This document shows, one piece after another, positions 1 through 9,077 of a stretch of 64,000 nucleotides of DNA (the stretch's first letter is position 1; every line of letters begins with the position of its first letter). The translations under genes were made by a program, and so were the position numbers. Below the pieces are notes generated by a model that ran no database searches, had not been told where the DNA came from, and saw only the letters and a program-made list of their open reading frames with translations. Origin of the DNA: Methanofollis sp. W23. Its GTDB lineage: Archaea > Halobacteriota > Methanomicrobia > Methanomicrobiales > Methanofollaceae. Location: the NCBI RefSeq assembly GCF_017875325.1, contig NZ_JAGGMN010000001.1:2314140-2378139 (forward strand). The letters are read 5' to 3'.

Positions 1-282
1 AGCGATGGGGACGGGAAGGCAGAGTAAAGATCATGAAGATGGGACGCAACCCTCCGTCAATCTTCATCGGCGGGGGGGGTCCGGGAGGCGGCACGCTCCC
101 CGGTGGAGGAGAGGGTTCAGAATTTCTGGAAGGAAGCACTTCAGATCAAGGAGATCTTCACCCCTGGAGAGTTTTGGGATATACTCTGTGATAAAAAAAG
201 AACGCGGCAATCAGACACCATACTCCACCCAACGTATAATTTAATCTCATTATGTTCTTGTCACCGATCACCCGATCGAATC
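1..282. repeat. Intergenic repeat debris at the window edge
   Basis: No gene is supported here. Bases 61-110 hold a GC-rich module (runs of G, then a C-rich complement) of the kind seen in other spacers. Bases 117-185 match a second recurrent module (GTTCAGAATTTCTGGA ... GTTTTGGGATAT), also present near 22390, 36585, 50980 and 54950. Bases 225-282 are AT-richer. The element's own left end lies outside the window or has been lost. Confidence 0.5.
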
Positions 283-807
283 CTATCCTCGATCACCGTC
301 CATGCGCCGACTCGCATACAGCGCAATGCACGCGATCAGAACTGAGAGAGGACCGCCGTACCGGATGATCGCGCTCAAAGCACCTTCTCCGGTCGTGAGA
401 TAATAAGAGAGATCAGAGTCGAGGAGAAGAGCACCCACGATCAGACCGATCTTCCAGATCCATATCAGGTCGTTTTTGATCTCCACGACCGAAAATATAT
501 TTTTGGAACATATATGCTCTCTGAGCAGATCGTTTCTAGGTCGCGTCGATCTCATTGGACCAAGAAGATGATGAAAACCCAATCTGGCAACTCCAGAAAA
601 ACGTGAAGCATTTTTTTCAACTTTGAAGAAAACCTCCTGATGATGCTCTTCAATGGGGGGTGTGCCGCCTCTCGTGCCGTCACTGTCGAGGGTGATACCC
701 TCAGGGATATGCACCGGTACAAAAAACAGACGAGAGAGATCCACAAGATCCCCATCTTCGTCCAGGGCGATTCTACCCACCTCACACAAACCTATTTCAA
801 TCCCCAC
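283..807 (-). CDS. Hypothetical protein with two C-terminal membrane segments
   Basis: I do not recognise this 174-residue frame. The C-terminal half has two hydrophobic stretches, about residues 108-127 (WIWKIGLIVGALLL) and 143-164 (YGGPLSVLIACIALYASRR), ending in a basic tail, so a small membrane protein is plausible. The first 84 residues are hydrophilic and acidic. The first start is a GTG at 807 with only GAGAGGAA directly upstream. An internal ATG at 555 would give a 90-residue protein made of just the membrane part. It is divergent from the hicB-like gene. Coding status is uncertain because the base composition is lower in GC than in neighbouring genes. Confidence 0.4.
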   Translation of the reverse strand: MGIEIGLCEVGRIALDEDGDLVDLSRLFFVPVHIPEGITLDSDGTRGGTPPIEEHHQEVFFKVEKNASRFSGVARLGFHHLLGPMRSTRPRNDLLREHICSKNIFSVVEIKNDLIWIWKIGLIVGALLLDSDLSYYLTTGEGALSAIIRYGGPLSVLIACIALYASRRMDGDRG

Positions 808-847
808 TTCCTCTCACCAGATTGATCCAACAGGAGAGGAGAAGGAA

Positions 848-1081
848 ATGCGCCGCGTCAGTTACCGCATTCTTCTGCGAAAAGAGTCGGAAGGAGGCTA
901 CACCGTCACGGTACCGACACTCCCGGGCTGCGCCACCTGTGGGGGTACGATCGAGGAGACGATCGCCATGGCAAAAGAGTCGATCGAGACCTACCTGGAA
1001 GATCTGGCTGAAAGAGGAGAAGAGATCCCGACCGAGGAGGACACCCTTGAATATACGCTGACCATCGAAGCACATGCCTGA
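848..1081 (+). CDS. hicB: HicB-family antitoxin
   Basis: The 77-residue product has the HicB partial RNase-H-like fold signature: an N-terminal strand (YRILLRKESEGGYTVTVPTLPGC), then the family's GCxTxGxTxEEA-like helix (CATCGGTIEETIAMAKESI) and an acidic C-terminus. HicB proteins bind and neutralise HicA mRNA interferases and usually repress their own operon. No DNA-binding domain is fused at the C-terminus, so this is the short form. The ATG at 848 has a strong GGAGAGGAGAAGGAA ribosome binding site. The end overlaps the start of the hicA-like reading frame by eight bases, the usual arrangement in a toxin-antitoxin pair. Confidence 0.8.
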   Translation: MRRVSYRILLRKESEGGYTVTVPTLPGCATCGGTIEETIAMAKESIETYLEDLAERGEEIPTEEDTLEYTLTIEAHA

Positions 1082-1297
1082 AATCCCTGTCCTCTCCCGC
1101 AAAAAGTCATCATAATCCTTGAGAGGAAAGGGTTTGTCCTGGTACGAACACGGGTCAGCCACCACCTTTACCGTCACCCGGAGACTGGACGGCGCGTGAC
1201 GGTCCCGGACCAGGCAAAGGATCCACCCACGGGCACTCTTCTTGAAATTCTCCGACAGGCAGGGATCAAAAGAGAAGATCTCGAAGACCTCACATGA
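1074..1297 (+). pseudogene. hicA: HicA-family mRNA interferase toxin, frameshifted
   Basis: Reading from the ATG at 1074 gives MPEIPVLSRKK, the usual HicA N-terminus, but a stop follows after 13 codons. Dropping the frame by one base in the A run at 1101-1105 restores a full HicA protein: a VIIILERKGFVLVRTR helix-strand, then RVSHHLYRHPETGRRVTVP, which carries the catalytic His of the dsRBD-like fold, then GTLLEILRQAGI up to the TGA at 1297. One extra or missing A therefore separates the two halves. It may be a real loss-of-toxin mutation, a sequencing error in a homopolymer or, less likely, slippage. The upstream antitoxin gene is intact. Confidence 0.7.
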
Positions 1298-1350
1298 TCC
1301 GTCCCCTGCCCCCGCCAGCATCATCCGCATTCTTCAAAATGACAATTTCA

Positions 1351-1620
1351 GACTCTGAAGAATTTGGCATGAACCCCGTGCTCAAGCATACGCGGTTGAA
1401 CATTGTTCTGAGCAGCGCTTCTGAGTTTGAAGGGATCCCTCTCCTTTCGATGGGGAGGCGGGCGCGAACACTTCACCATCGCCGCCCCCAGGCGCGAGAC
1501 GACGGAGAAGATTCTCCAATTGAGGGCGGCACATCTGATCCTCACGCCTTCCCATACCCTTACACCGGGGGGTGGCCAGCACCCCGCAAAAAAAGTCACC
1601 CGGAGCACTTCTACAAAGCC
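1351..1620. repeat. MITE-like element, degenerate left end, intact right end
   Basis: The left end at 1351 is a decayed copy of the B-type terminus (GGCTCTGTAGAATCAGGCATGAACC elsewhere): it keeps GGCATGAACC, CTCAAGCATACG and GGTTGAACAT. The right end at 1608-1620 is CTTCTACAAAGCC, the inverted form of GGCTTTGTAGAAG. Between them are the GC-rich modules seen in other copies. It ends seven bases before the stop codon of the minus-strand surface protein. Confidence 0.6.
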
Positions 1621-1626
1621 CGGCGT

Positions 1627-4600
1627 TCACTCTCCTCTCATTTTTCGCCGGAGAAGTGCCGCTGCTCCAGGGCCGATGAGTATACCTGCATACCCGAGCG
1701 GTGAGGCGGTTGCTTCAGGCATCGGCGTTGTTTCTTCAGCGGCAGATCCCGATCCCGGATCTCCCGGTGTAAGGGGAACGTCAGGTGTCGTCTGTTCTCC
1801 GGCAACCGGCGTGTCAACGGCCACACCGCCCAGAGCGATCCACCCGGTGCCCGGACAGGTCGCCTCACACATGACTCCCCGGGTGTCATCGCCGGTGATC
1901 TCTGCAGCATACTCTGTCCACATTCCTGCGGGTGCATCATACCGCCACAGTGACGGCAGGGCGTTTCGTGCGGCAAGCCAGTCTCTCGGGATGCTGAATG
2001 TATAGGTGATCTCGGCGACATCCCGGGCATCGGCTTTGTACAGGTTCACGAGATCATACTGGTAAATCTGTGCACCAGGAGGCACTATGCCGTTTCCCGG
2101 CCCTGATCTCTTCTCGACGGTGATCATCAGATCCTGGATATCCGCCGCAGGGAGAATTGTTGCTTTTGTCACTGCGGTGTGGGTAAATGTCAGAGAGGTT
2201 CGATCGCCTTTTCTCAGATCCGATACCGAACGAACGTCGGTATGGGACGCATCTCCGGATCCTTTTGACGAAACCGGTGAGACCGTTATCACCTCTGATC
2301 TCTCGTTGGAATACCCGTTCGCCGATACGTTCAGATAGAGGGTATAGTCGCCAACCTCCGGGTAGATAATCGTCCGGTTGATCTCATCCGGACCGGTCGC
2401 ATTGATCCACGTGCCATTGCCAAACGAGAAGTTCCATGCGGTCGGCTGTCCTGATGAATACACTTCCATGCTGACACCCAGCGGGGCCGTTCCTGTTTGA
2501 GGTGAGAGCGAGATGGTCGGTTCAGGCATCGAGACAGATATCGCCTGCGAGGTCTCGTTGGAGTACCCGTTCGCCGATACGTTCAGATAGAGGGTATAGT
2601 CGCCGGCCTGCGGGTAGGTGACGGTGCGATTGAGATCATCCGAACTGGTCTCGTTGATCCACCTGCCGTCTCCCAGAGAGAGGTTCCATGCGGTTGGCTC
2701 TCCGAATGAATGTGCCTGAATCCGGACATCCAGCGGGGCCGGCCCTCTTCCCGGTGAGAGCGAGAGGGTCGGTTCCGGCATCGAGACAGATATAGCCTGC
2801 GAGGTCTCGTTGGAATACCCGTTCGCCGACACGTTCAGGGTGAGGGTATAGTCGCCGGCCTGCGGGCAGGTGACGGTGCGATTGAGATCCTCCGAAGTGG
2901 TCTCATTGATCCACCTGCCGTCACCCAGAGAGAGGTTCCATGCCGTCGGCTCTCCGGGTGAATATGCTTCTATCCTGACACCCAGTGGTGCCGGTCCTGC
3001 TTTCGGTGAAACCGAGAGAACCGGTTCAGGCATCGAGACTGCTATTGTCTGCGATGTTTCGTTCGAGCACCCGTTCGCAGATACGTTCAGGGTAAGCGTA
3101 TACTCACCTGCCTGCGGGTAGGTGACGGTGCGATTGAGATCATCCGAAGTGGTCGCATTCACCCACCTGCCGTCACCCAGAGAGAGGTTCCATGCCGTCG
3201 GCTTTCCGCCCCGTGACCCTGCCCGGATGATGAGATCCAGTGGTGCTGTTCCGCTATCAGGTGAAACGGAGAGAACAGGTTCAGGCATCAAGACGGTTAT
3301 CGCCTGTGACGTTTCGTTCGAGCACCCGTTCGCAGATACGTTCAGGGTAAGCGTATACTCACCTGCCTGCGGGTAGGTGACCGTCCGGTTGATTCCGTCC
3401 GGAGTGGTCGCATCGATCCGCCTGCCGTCCCCAAGGGAGAGGTTCCATGCAGTTGGTTCGTCCCTGCACGAGACATTCAGCGCTATGGACAGAGGTGCCT
3501 CTCCTGAGTCGGGAGAGAGTGCCAGAACAGGTTCAGACATTAAGACTGTTATCTTCCGGGAGGTCTCGTTTGAGAATCCGGTGATACTGTTGGTGGCATT
3601 CAGCACAACCGAATAGATTCCGACCTGGCTGAAGGTGTGCGTGGTATTCTGTGAGGCGGCTTTGCCGTCATAAAAAGTCCAGTTCCATCTGTCTGCTTCA
3701 ATATTTCCTGTTGCACTGCCATTGAAGACGACGTGTAATGGCGCGAGACCCTGTCCGGGACTGGCAGAGATGACAGGAATAATCTCCGCCTCCTCAAGCA
3801 TAAGAGCAAGGGCACGTTTCTCTCCTGCACTGACGGTCACCCGGGTGGTATTGACCAGATTATCCTTCTTTGCGAGAATTGTGTGTTCTCCTGTCGGAAG
3901 GTAGAGGGCGGCCGGTGCATCTGTGGTGCGGCTGATATCTTTTTTATCCACAAAAAGGATTGCTCCGGCAGGATCTGTTGCAATGGTCAGTGTCCCGCGG
4001 GAACGGTTATACACCAGGGGAAGTTCGTCGGTGCCGACGACAGGGTGGATGGCGCCTAAACTGAATTCATAAAAAGTGATGTTTTCATCACAGATGCCAT
4101 CGAAATTGGCATCCCTGGCAGTATCTGAAAAGCCGGTGCCTGCCGGACTGGCCCAGACATTTCCCCCGCAGTAGGGCCCGCCGGCAATGTTGTCTTTCAG
4201 AAGCAGGGTCCGGTTAAAGACCGCATGCCAGTCATATGCTGATCGGGTATATGCTTCGAAATTATTCTCATTGCTGAAGAGATTGTTTCTGAGTGTCAGT
4301 CTGCTGTCATATGCATAGACCCCGCCGCCGTAATCAGCTGTGTTGTCGTGTATGGTGGTGTCCCCGATGACCAGCGTTCCACCAGAGACAGAGACCCCGC
4401 CGCCATCAGAGGCTGTATTGTCATGTATGGTGGCATTTCCGATGGTCAGCGTACCACCCAAGACAGAGACCCCGCCGCCATAATCACCTGTCGCTTTGTT
4501 GTTGTATATGGTGGTCTTTTCAATGGCTGATGTGGCAGAACCGGCATAGACCCCGCCGCCGGAACTGGCTTTATTGTTGTATATGGTGGCGTTTTCAATG

Positions 4601-5952
4601 GAAAGGGTGGCAGATCCTACATAGACCCCGCCGCCACTACCCTGGGCTTTGTTATCGTGTATGGTGGTGTCTCCGATGGCCAGTGTGCCACCAGAGACAG
4701 AGACCCCGCCGCCATAATTATTTTCGGCTTCGTTGTCGCATATGGTGGTGTCCCTGATAGTGAGAGTACTGTCCTGAAAAATATACACCCCGCCACCACT
4801 TTGTGCGGCTGTGTTGTTACTCAGGGTGGTGTTTCCGATGGTGAGACCGGCATTACAGCCATAGACCCCGGCGCCAAACTCACCAGCTGTGTTGTTGTGT
4901 ATGGTGGTGTTTCCGATGGTTGCCGTGGCATCCTGGACATAGACTCCGCCACCGTAATTGGCCGTGTTATTGTTTACCATGGCGTTTTCAATGGTAAGGG
5001 TGGCGGATTCTGCACAGACCCCGCCGCCAAGGTCAGTGGCGGTGTTGTTGTGTATGGCGGTGTCTCTGATGGTGAGCGTGCTGCCCTCAAAGACATACAC
5101 CCCGCCACCCCGGAGACTGGCGGTGTTGTTATCTATGATGCTGTCTTCAATGGTCAGCGTGGCAGCCCTGACATAGACCCCGCCACCCCAGTCAGGGGAA
5201 TGATGGTTATTTGAGATGTCCAGGCCACGTAAGGTGACATTATTGACCATCTGTATGGTTAGTGTTGACGTTCCATCTGTTTTAGCGGCAATCAGCGGAC
5301 GAACCGGAGATCCTTCCCATTGTTCTACGGTAACATTTGATTCTCTTATGGTGATGTCGTCCTCATAGGTGTGGCCCTCAGCACCCCAGATGCGGATGGT
5401 ATCGCCATCGCGGATTTCGGGAATGCGGGAGATATTGCTATAGTTCCCGCTCCCCGGAATGGGGGAGACACTCCAGAGTGCCGGATGGGTAATGGAGAGA
5501 GTACTGGTCATCTTCAGGGTATCAGAAGAGGATGATTCTGACAGGAGACGGTCAGAGCTGTTTTCTTCAGCGACGATCGTAAGGGACGTGGTATTGAAAA
5601 CCGAAGTGCTGGTGTTTGTGGCATTAAGGGTTATCACATACGTCCCCGGAACGGTGAAGGTATGACTGAAATATTGTTCCGTTCCAGGAACCGTAGCATC
5701 ATCCAGGAACCATTGCCAGAGATCGGCAGTATACCCGACTGAACCCCCGGTGAAATTCATCGTAAACGGCACGACACCGGAAGTTTCATTCACCGCAATG
5801 GTCGATACCAGTGCAGGATCGTTTTCGGAAACAAAAGCTGTATCATTATTCCCGGCATCTGACATATCAGATGATTGAGCAGAACCGAATATGCATAGAC
5901 AAAAGAGAAGCACTGTTACAATAGTCATGATTTTTATTTTCAACGTGTTCAC
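1627..5952 (-). CDS. Giant cell-surface protein: PKD, beta-helix, PEGA, PKD array, membrane anchor
   Basis: The 1441-residue protein has a Sec signal peptide (residues 1-27), a PKD domain (about 45-128) and a right-handed beta-helix region (about 190-570) of repeated GGGVYV..TLTI..TTIHNNTA coils. A PEGA domain follows near 655-728 (LTIATDPAGAILFVD), then a PKD domain and about five nearly identical 84-residue PKD-like units rich in NxS/T sites. The last 200 residues resemble the PGF-pre-PGF region (SLWRYDAPAGMWTEY) and end in a Thr/Pro-rich linker, one hydrophobic segment and RRKMRGE. It should be exported and anchored with its bulk outside, as an S-layer or adhesin-like protein. The frame opens at a GTG, but GAGGTG spaced six bases before the TTG at 5943 suggests TTG is the true start. 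Confidence 0.88.
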   Translation of the reverse strand: MNTLKIKIMTIVTVLLFCLCIFGSAQSSDMSDAGNNDTAFVSENDPALVSTIAVNETSGVVPFTMNFTGGSVGYTADLWQWFLDDATVPGTEQYFSHTFTVPGTYVITLNATNTSTSVFNTTSLTIVAEENSSDRLLSESSSSDTLKMTSTLSITHPALWSVSPIPGSGNYSNISRIPEIRDGDTIRIWGAEGHTYEDDITIRESNVTVEQWEGSPVRPLIAAKTDGTSTLTIQMVNNVTLRGLDISNNHHSPDWGGGVYVRAATLTIEDSIIDNNTASLRGGGVYVFEGSTLTIRDTAIHNNTATDLGGGVCAESATLTIENAMVNNNTANYGGGVYVQDATATIGNTTIHNNTAGEFGAGVYGCNAGLTIGNTTLSNNTAAQSGGGVYIFQDSTLTIRDTTICDNEAENNYGGGVSVSGGTLAIGDTTIHDNKAQGSGGGVYVGSATLSIENATIYNNKASSGGGVYAGSATSAIEKTTIYNNKATGDYGGGVSVLGGTLTIGNATIHDNTASDGGGVSVSGGTLVIGDTTIHDNTADYGGGVYAYDSRLTLRNNLFSNENNFEAYTRSAYDWHAVFNRTLLLKDNIAGGPYCGGNVWASPAGTGFSDTARDANFDGICDENITFYEFSLGAIHPVVGTDELPLVYNRSRGTLTIATDPAGAILFVDKKDISRTTDAPAALYLPTGEHTILAKKDNLVNTTRVTVSAGEKRALALMLEEAEIIPVISASPGQGLAPLHVVFNGSATGNIEADRWNWTFYDGKAASQNTTHTFSQVGIYSVVLNATNSITGFSNETSRKITVLMSEPVLALSPDSGEAPLSIALNVSCRDEPTAWNLSLGDGRRIDATTPDGINRTVTYPQAGEYTLTLNVSANGCSNETSQAITVLMPEPVLSVSPDSGTAPLDLIIRAGSRGGKPTAWNLSLGDGRWVNATTSDDLNRTVTYPQAGEYTLTLNVSANGCSNETSQTIAVSMPEPVLSVSPKAGPAPLGVRIEAYSPGEPTAWNLSLGDGRWINETTSEDLNRTVTCPQAGDYTLTLNVSANGYSNETSQAISVSMPEPTLSLSPGRGPAPLDVRIQAHSFGEPTAWNLSLGDGRWINETSSDDLNRTVTYPQAGDYTLYLNVSANGYSNETSQAISVSMPEPTISLSPQTGTAPLGVSMEVYSSGQPTAWNFSFGNGTWINATGPDEINRTIIYPEVGDYTLYLNVSANGYSNERSEVITVSPVSSKGSGDASHTDVRSVSDLRKGDRTSLTFTHTAVTKATILPAADIQDLMITVEKRSGPGNGIVPPGAQIYQYDLVNLYKADARDVAEITYTFSIPRDWLAARNALPSLWRYDAPAGMWTEYAAEITGDDTRGVMCEATCPGTGWIALGGVAVDTPVAGEQTTPDVPLTPGDPGSGSAAEETTPMPEATASPLGYAGILIGPGAAALLRRKMRGE
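2279..3560 (-). repeat. Tandem ~250-bp DNA repeats encoding the PKD-like array
   Basis: About five head-to-tail units of 249-255 bases lie inside the surface-protein gene. Each encodes a block containing TAWNLSLGDGRW, NRTVTYPQAG and LTLNVSANG..SNETSQ. The neighbouring units at 2870-3121 and 3122-3376 are close to identical over long stretches, which points to recent duplication or gene conversion. Copy number is likely to vary between strains. Confidence 0.85.
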
Positions 5953-6444
5953 CTCTATTTTAGCCAGGTAAGGTCAATTCCTACTTTTTCAGAGAGGAAT
6001 AAGAAAAAATTGTCCAGAAATTTGTCCAAATTAATTATAATATCATTTTCCTTTTTGGATAAATACGTTCCGAATTTATAACATATCAATAATCTATGAT
6101 TCAAGGTCAGATGGATGAAGGGCAAAATAGTATACCTGGTGTCGTGTCATGCCTCACATGTCCGACCGAGATGCCGCAGATCACGCTCTTTATGAAGGGG
6201 CGGCGAACGGGATCACTGCATCGTCACCTCCCCCGTCCATCTTCACCGTAGGGGTCCGGGGGGTCTCCTCCCGGCGAGAGAGCGTGACAAAAATTTCTTC
6301 ATCCTTCTGGTGGGACGGCACGTATGATCATCCGTGACCCTTGTCCTTGCACCCATCGATCTCATGCCTTCCCACCAACCATCCCGGCGACCCCCCGACC
6401 CCCCCATAAGGCAACCTTAAAACCCCGCTCGCCCATTCACCCTC
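5953..6444. other. Intergenic region with AT-rich promoter area and GC-rich module
   Basis: Bases 5990-6110 are AT-rich (TTAATTATAATATCATTTTC and nearby) and probably hold the minus-strand promoter of the surface protein. Bases 6150-6300 contain a GC-rich dispersed module (CGGGGTCCGGGGGG-like core followed by CGGCGAGAG). Bases 6370-6440, just before the PrimPol gene, are C-rich. No supported gene is present. Confidence 0.5.
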
Positions 6445-8577
6445 ATGCATCGAAAGAAAAAAACAACCGGCAGCCCCCGGACTGAAACGTGCGCCAACAC
6501 CGGTTCAAAGACTACGGCCGACACCCCGTCGACCTCCCCGATCGCCCGCGCCCTTGCCACCCTCTTCCCTGAAGGAGGAGTGGTGGAACTCCGCGCCCTT
6601 GCCGACCGGTTCACGCACTCGGGCTACTTCGACGATTATGCAAAATTGACGAACGCCGCCGAGGCCCTGGACGCCGACCCCGAGAACAGGGGGATCTATG
6701 TCACCCTGAACCCCGTGGACCCAGCCCTCCTCGCGAGGCGGGCAAACCGCGTGAAGATGCGCCTCACGCGTTCTGACCCCACCACCGCCGACGCCGACAT
6801 CCTCCGCCGACGCTGGGTGCCCGTCGACCTCGACCCGGTCCGGCCGAGCGGGGTGTCGTCCACCGATGAGGAACACGAGGCGGCACTTACACGGGCAGAC
6901 GAGATCGCCGGATGGCTCAGGACACAGGGCTTCTCCGATCCGATCAAGGCCGACTCTGGCAATGGTGCCCATCTCCTCTATCGGATCGACCTCCCGAATG
7001 ACGAGGCGGCGACCGCACTCGTGAAAGGGGTGCTCGCCGCACTCGACGCCCTGTTTTCAGACGACGTCGTCACCGTCGACACGGCGAACTTCAATGCCGG
7101 CCGGATCTGGAAACTCTACGGCACCTACTCACGAAAAGGGGACTCGACGCCCGAACGCCCGCATCGGTGGGCAGAGATCCTCTCGGCCCCTGAGCACGTG
7201 GCGGTCGTCGATGCCGACCATCTCAAGAAGGTCGCCGCCCTCCTCCCGACCAGGCCCCCGCCGGGAACGAAAAGCGGCACGCCCCAGACCCAGGACACCG
7301 GAGCGCCCGAATCCCTCTCAGTCAGGGCGCGGGCGATGAAAGTCCTCACCCGCGGCGACCCCCTCGGCTTTCTCCTCGACACCTTCCACCAGGACCATGT
7401 CGGCGACCACATCGTCGCCGAGTGCCTCGCCCTCTCGGTCGCCTCCCAGTCGGTCGAGAACACGAACGGACTGCATGTCGCGATCTCAGGGATCTCAGGG
7501 AAAGGCAAGACCCACACCTGCGAGACCATGCTCGACCTCATCCCCGAGGCCTTCAAGATCAAGGGCACCGTCTCTGACAAGGCGCTCTACTACCAGGACG
7601 ACCTGCGGCCAGGCACCGTCTTCCTCTTCGACGACGTCGCCCTCTCCGAAGACCTCCAGGAAGTCCTGAAGAGCGCCACCTCCAGGTTCAGGGAACCCAT
7701 CGAGCACCGGACCCTCACCACCGACCGGCGGCTACGGGTCTGCACCATCCCTGAGCGCTGCGTCTGGTGGCTTGCACGGGTGGAGAATGTCGGCGACGAC
7801 CAGGTGATGAACCGGATGCTCACCGTCTGGATCGACGACTCGCACGAGCAGGACCAGAAAGTGCTCGGCCACATGAAAGAGGCCGAGGCCGAGCGCCGCC
7901 GCGAGCGGGAGCAGGACGAGGACGTCCATGTCTGCCGCGCCCTCTGGGAGGTGCTCAAGGAGGAGACCGTCTATGTCCGCATCCCGTTCGCACGGCAGAT
8001 CGCCTTTCAGTCGGCCAGGAACCGCCGCAACCCGGCGATGCTCTTCGACCTGATCAAGGCCGCCGCCCTCCTCAACCGCTTTCAGCGGGAGAGGGACGAG
8101 GACGGGAGCCTCATCGCCACCCGCGAGGACTTCGACACAGCCAGGCGGGTGTTTCTTGCGATCAACAGCGAGGTCGGCGGGCAGGAGACGAAGCAGACCA
8201 GAAGGGAGGCGGCGGCTCTGGAGTCGATCGCCGCGATGGGGCTTGAGGTCTTCACTGTCAGGCAACTGCAGGACGCCCTCGGGCTCTCGTACCACCAGAC
8301 TTACCGCCTGCTCCACGGCTACAACAACACCAAGATAACCTATACCGGGATCCTGGACACGTGCCCGGCGGTGAGTCTCATCGATGCCACGGTGGCCGAA
8401 GAACGTTACGGGATCGAGATGAAACGCCGTGAACATTATTTCTCGTTCGACTCCCGGATCTACCGCGAGTGGATGGCGAAGGGGGACGTCTGGATCGATG
8501 ACGACCCCGACCTTTCCACCTTCGCGCCTGGTTCGCACCTGGCGGGCGCGAAGATGGCGGCCCGGAAAGAACCTTAG
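6445..8577 (+). CDS. PrimPol-type primase-polymerase fused to an AAA/SF3-like helicase
   Basis: The 710-residue protein carries an archaeo-eukaryotic primase domain: motif I VDLDP with D128 and D130, motif II SGNGAHLLYR with H176, and motif III VDTANFNAGRIWKLYGT. The last also holds the basic residues usual in the bifunctional primase/polymerase group, followed by the typical KGDSTPERPHR. A P-loop ATPase follows (Walker A GISGKGKT near 349-356, Walker B TVFLFDD near 391-397), then a winged-helix-like C-terminus (FTVRQLQDALGLSYHQTYR). Such proteins replicate plasmids and integrated viruses. No integrase, capsid or attachment site accompanies it, so it may be the last intact gene of a decayed element. 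The ATG at 6445 lacks a clear Shine-Dalgarno. Confidence 0.85.
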   Translation: MHRKKKTTGSPRTETCANTGSKTTADTPSTSPIARALATLFPEGGVVELRALADRFTHSGYFDDYAKLTNAAEALDADPENRGIYVTLNPVDPALLARRANRVKMRLTRSDPTTADADILRRRWVPVDLDPVRPSGVSSTDEEHEAALTRADEIAGWLRTQGFSDPIKADSGNGAHLLYRIDLPNDEAATALVKGVLAALDALFSDDVVTVDTANFNAGRIWKLYGTYSRKGDSTPERPHRWAEILSAPEHVAVVDADHLKKVAALLPTRPPPGTKSGTPQTQDTGAPESLSVRARAMKVLTRGDPLGFLLDTFHQDHVGDHIVAECLALSVASQSVENTNGLHVAISGISGKGKTHTCETMLDLIPEAFKIKGTVSDKALYYQDDLRPGTVFLFDDVALSEDLQEVLKSATSRFREPIEHRTLTTDRRLRVCTIPERCVWWLARVENVGDDQVMNRMLTVWIDDSHEQDQKVLGHMKEAEAERRREREQDEDVHVCRALWEVLKEETVYVRIPFARQIAFQSARNRRNPAMLFDLIKAAALLNRFQRERDEDGSLIATREDFDTARRVFLAINSEVGGQETKQTRREAAALESIAAMGLEVFTVRQLQDALGLSYHQTYRLLHGYNNTKITYTGILDTCPAVSLIDATVAEERYGIEMKRREHYFSFDSRIYREWMAKGDVWIDDDPDLSTFAPGSHLAGAKMAARKEP

Positions 8578-9077
8578 TCCTGACGGGATTTTGGTACAGG
8601 AGTACAGAGAGAGAAGTGTGTACAGTTCCCCCAGGTAATTCGCACACGATCCAGGGAACACCCGGCACCCATGGCGGCCGGGTGTAGGGTGGGAACGTGC
8701 GAATGAGAGGGGGAAACCTGGCACACATGCCTGGTCGACTGATCAGAGACGGCATGTGCGTTTTATTCCAGGTGCGAACCAGGTGCGAAGAAAATACACA
8801 GGGCAGGTCGAGCGCCAGGTCGCGGCGGCCGAGACGATCGAAACTTTGGTTCTGTAGAGACCCTCCTGGTGGTCCTCTTCGACGGGGGGCGAGTGTCCCA
8901 CGCAGAGATGGCCACCGTGAGAACTCCTACAGGGCCCAAAAAAAGCGAAAATCTCCCCATCGTCATCCCACTCTTCTATTGAAGTCCTCATCCAGGGCAT
9001 GCACACGCCGGAGAGACGTGCCCGGCCCTCCAGAGCCAAAGAAAAAAATATTTCCCCACGGCACGCAAAATCTGCGC
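8578..9077. other. Spacer between PrimPol and lipoprotein genes
   Basis: No gene is supported. Bases 8635-8800 contain short inverted and direct repeats (CGCACAC / GTGTGCG-like pieces, CCAGGTGCGAA twice at 8769-8790), which could be iteron-like relics next to the replication gene. A short MITE-like copy is at 8848-8937. The lipoprotein promoter must lie between 8940 and 9060. Confidence 0.4.
8848..8937. repeat. Very short MITE-like element (about 90 bp)
   Basis: The left end reads GGTTCTGTAGAGACCCTC and the right end GAGAACTCCTACAGGGCCC, an imperfect inverted copy. The left end continues into CTGGTGGTCCTCTTCGACGGGGGG, the A-type sequence seen at 50473, 27601 and 13053. This is the smallest copy in the window and looks like an internal-deletion derivative. 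Confidence 0.6.

Noticed and set aside
653-847. Longer N-terminus for the HicB-like protein (142 residues)
   Set aside because: The HicB domain starts at residue 1 of the ATG at 848, which has a strong ribosome binding site. The extension is Ser/Pro/Arg-rich and unlike the family.
1101-1105. Programmed frameshifting in hicA
   Set aside because: There is an A run but no slippery heptamer plus downstream stimulatory structure that I can identify, and HicA is normally made from one frame.
8697-9077. N-terminal extension of the lipoprotein frame
   Set aside because: The extra residues are encoded by repeat-element DNA and would bury the signal peptide and lipobox inside the protein.
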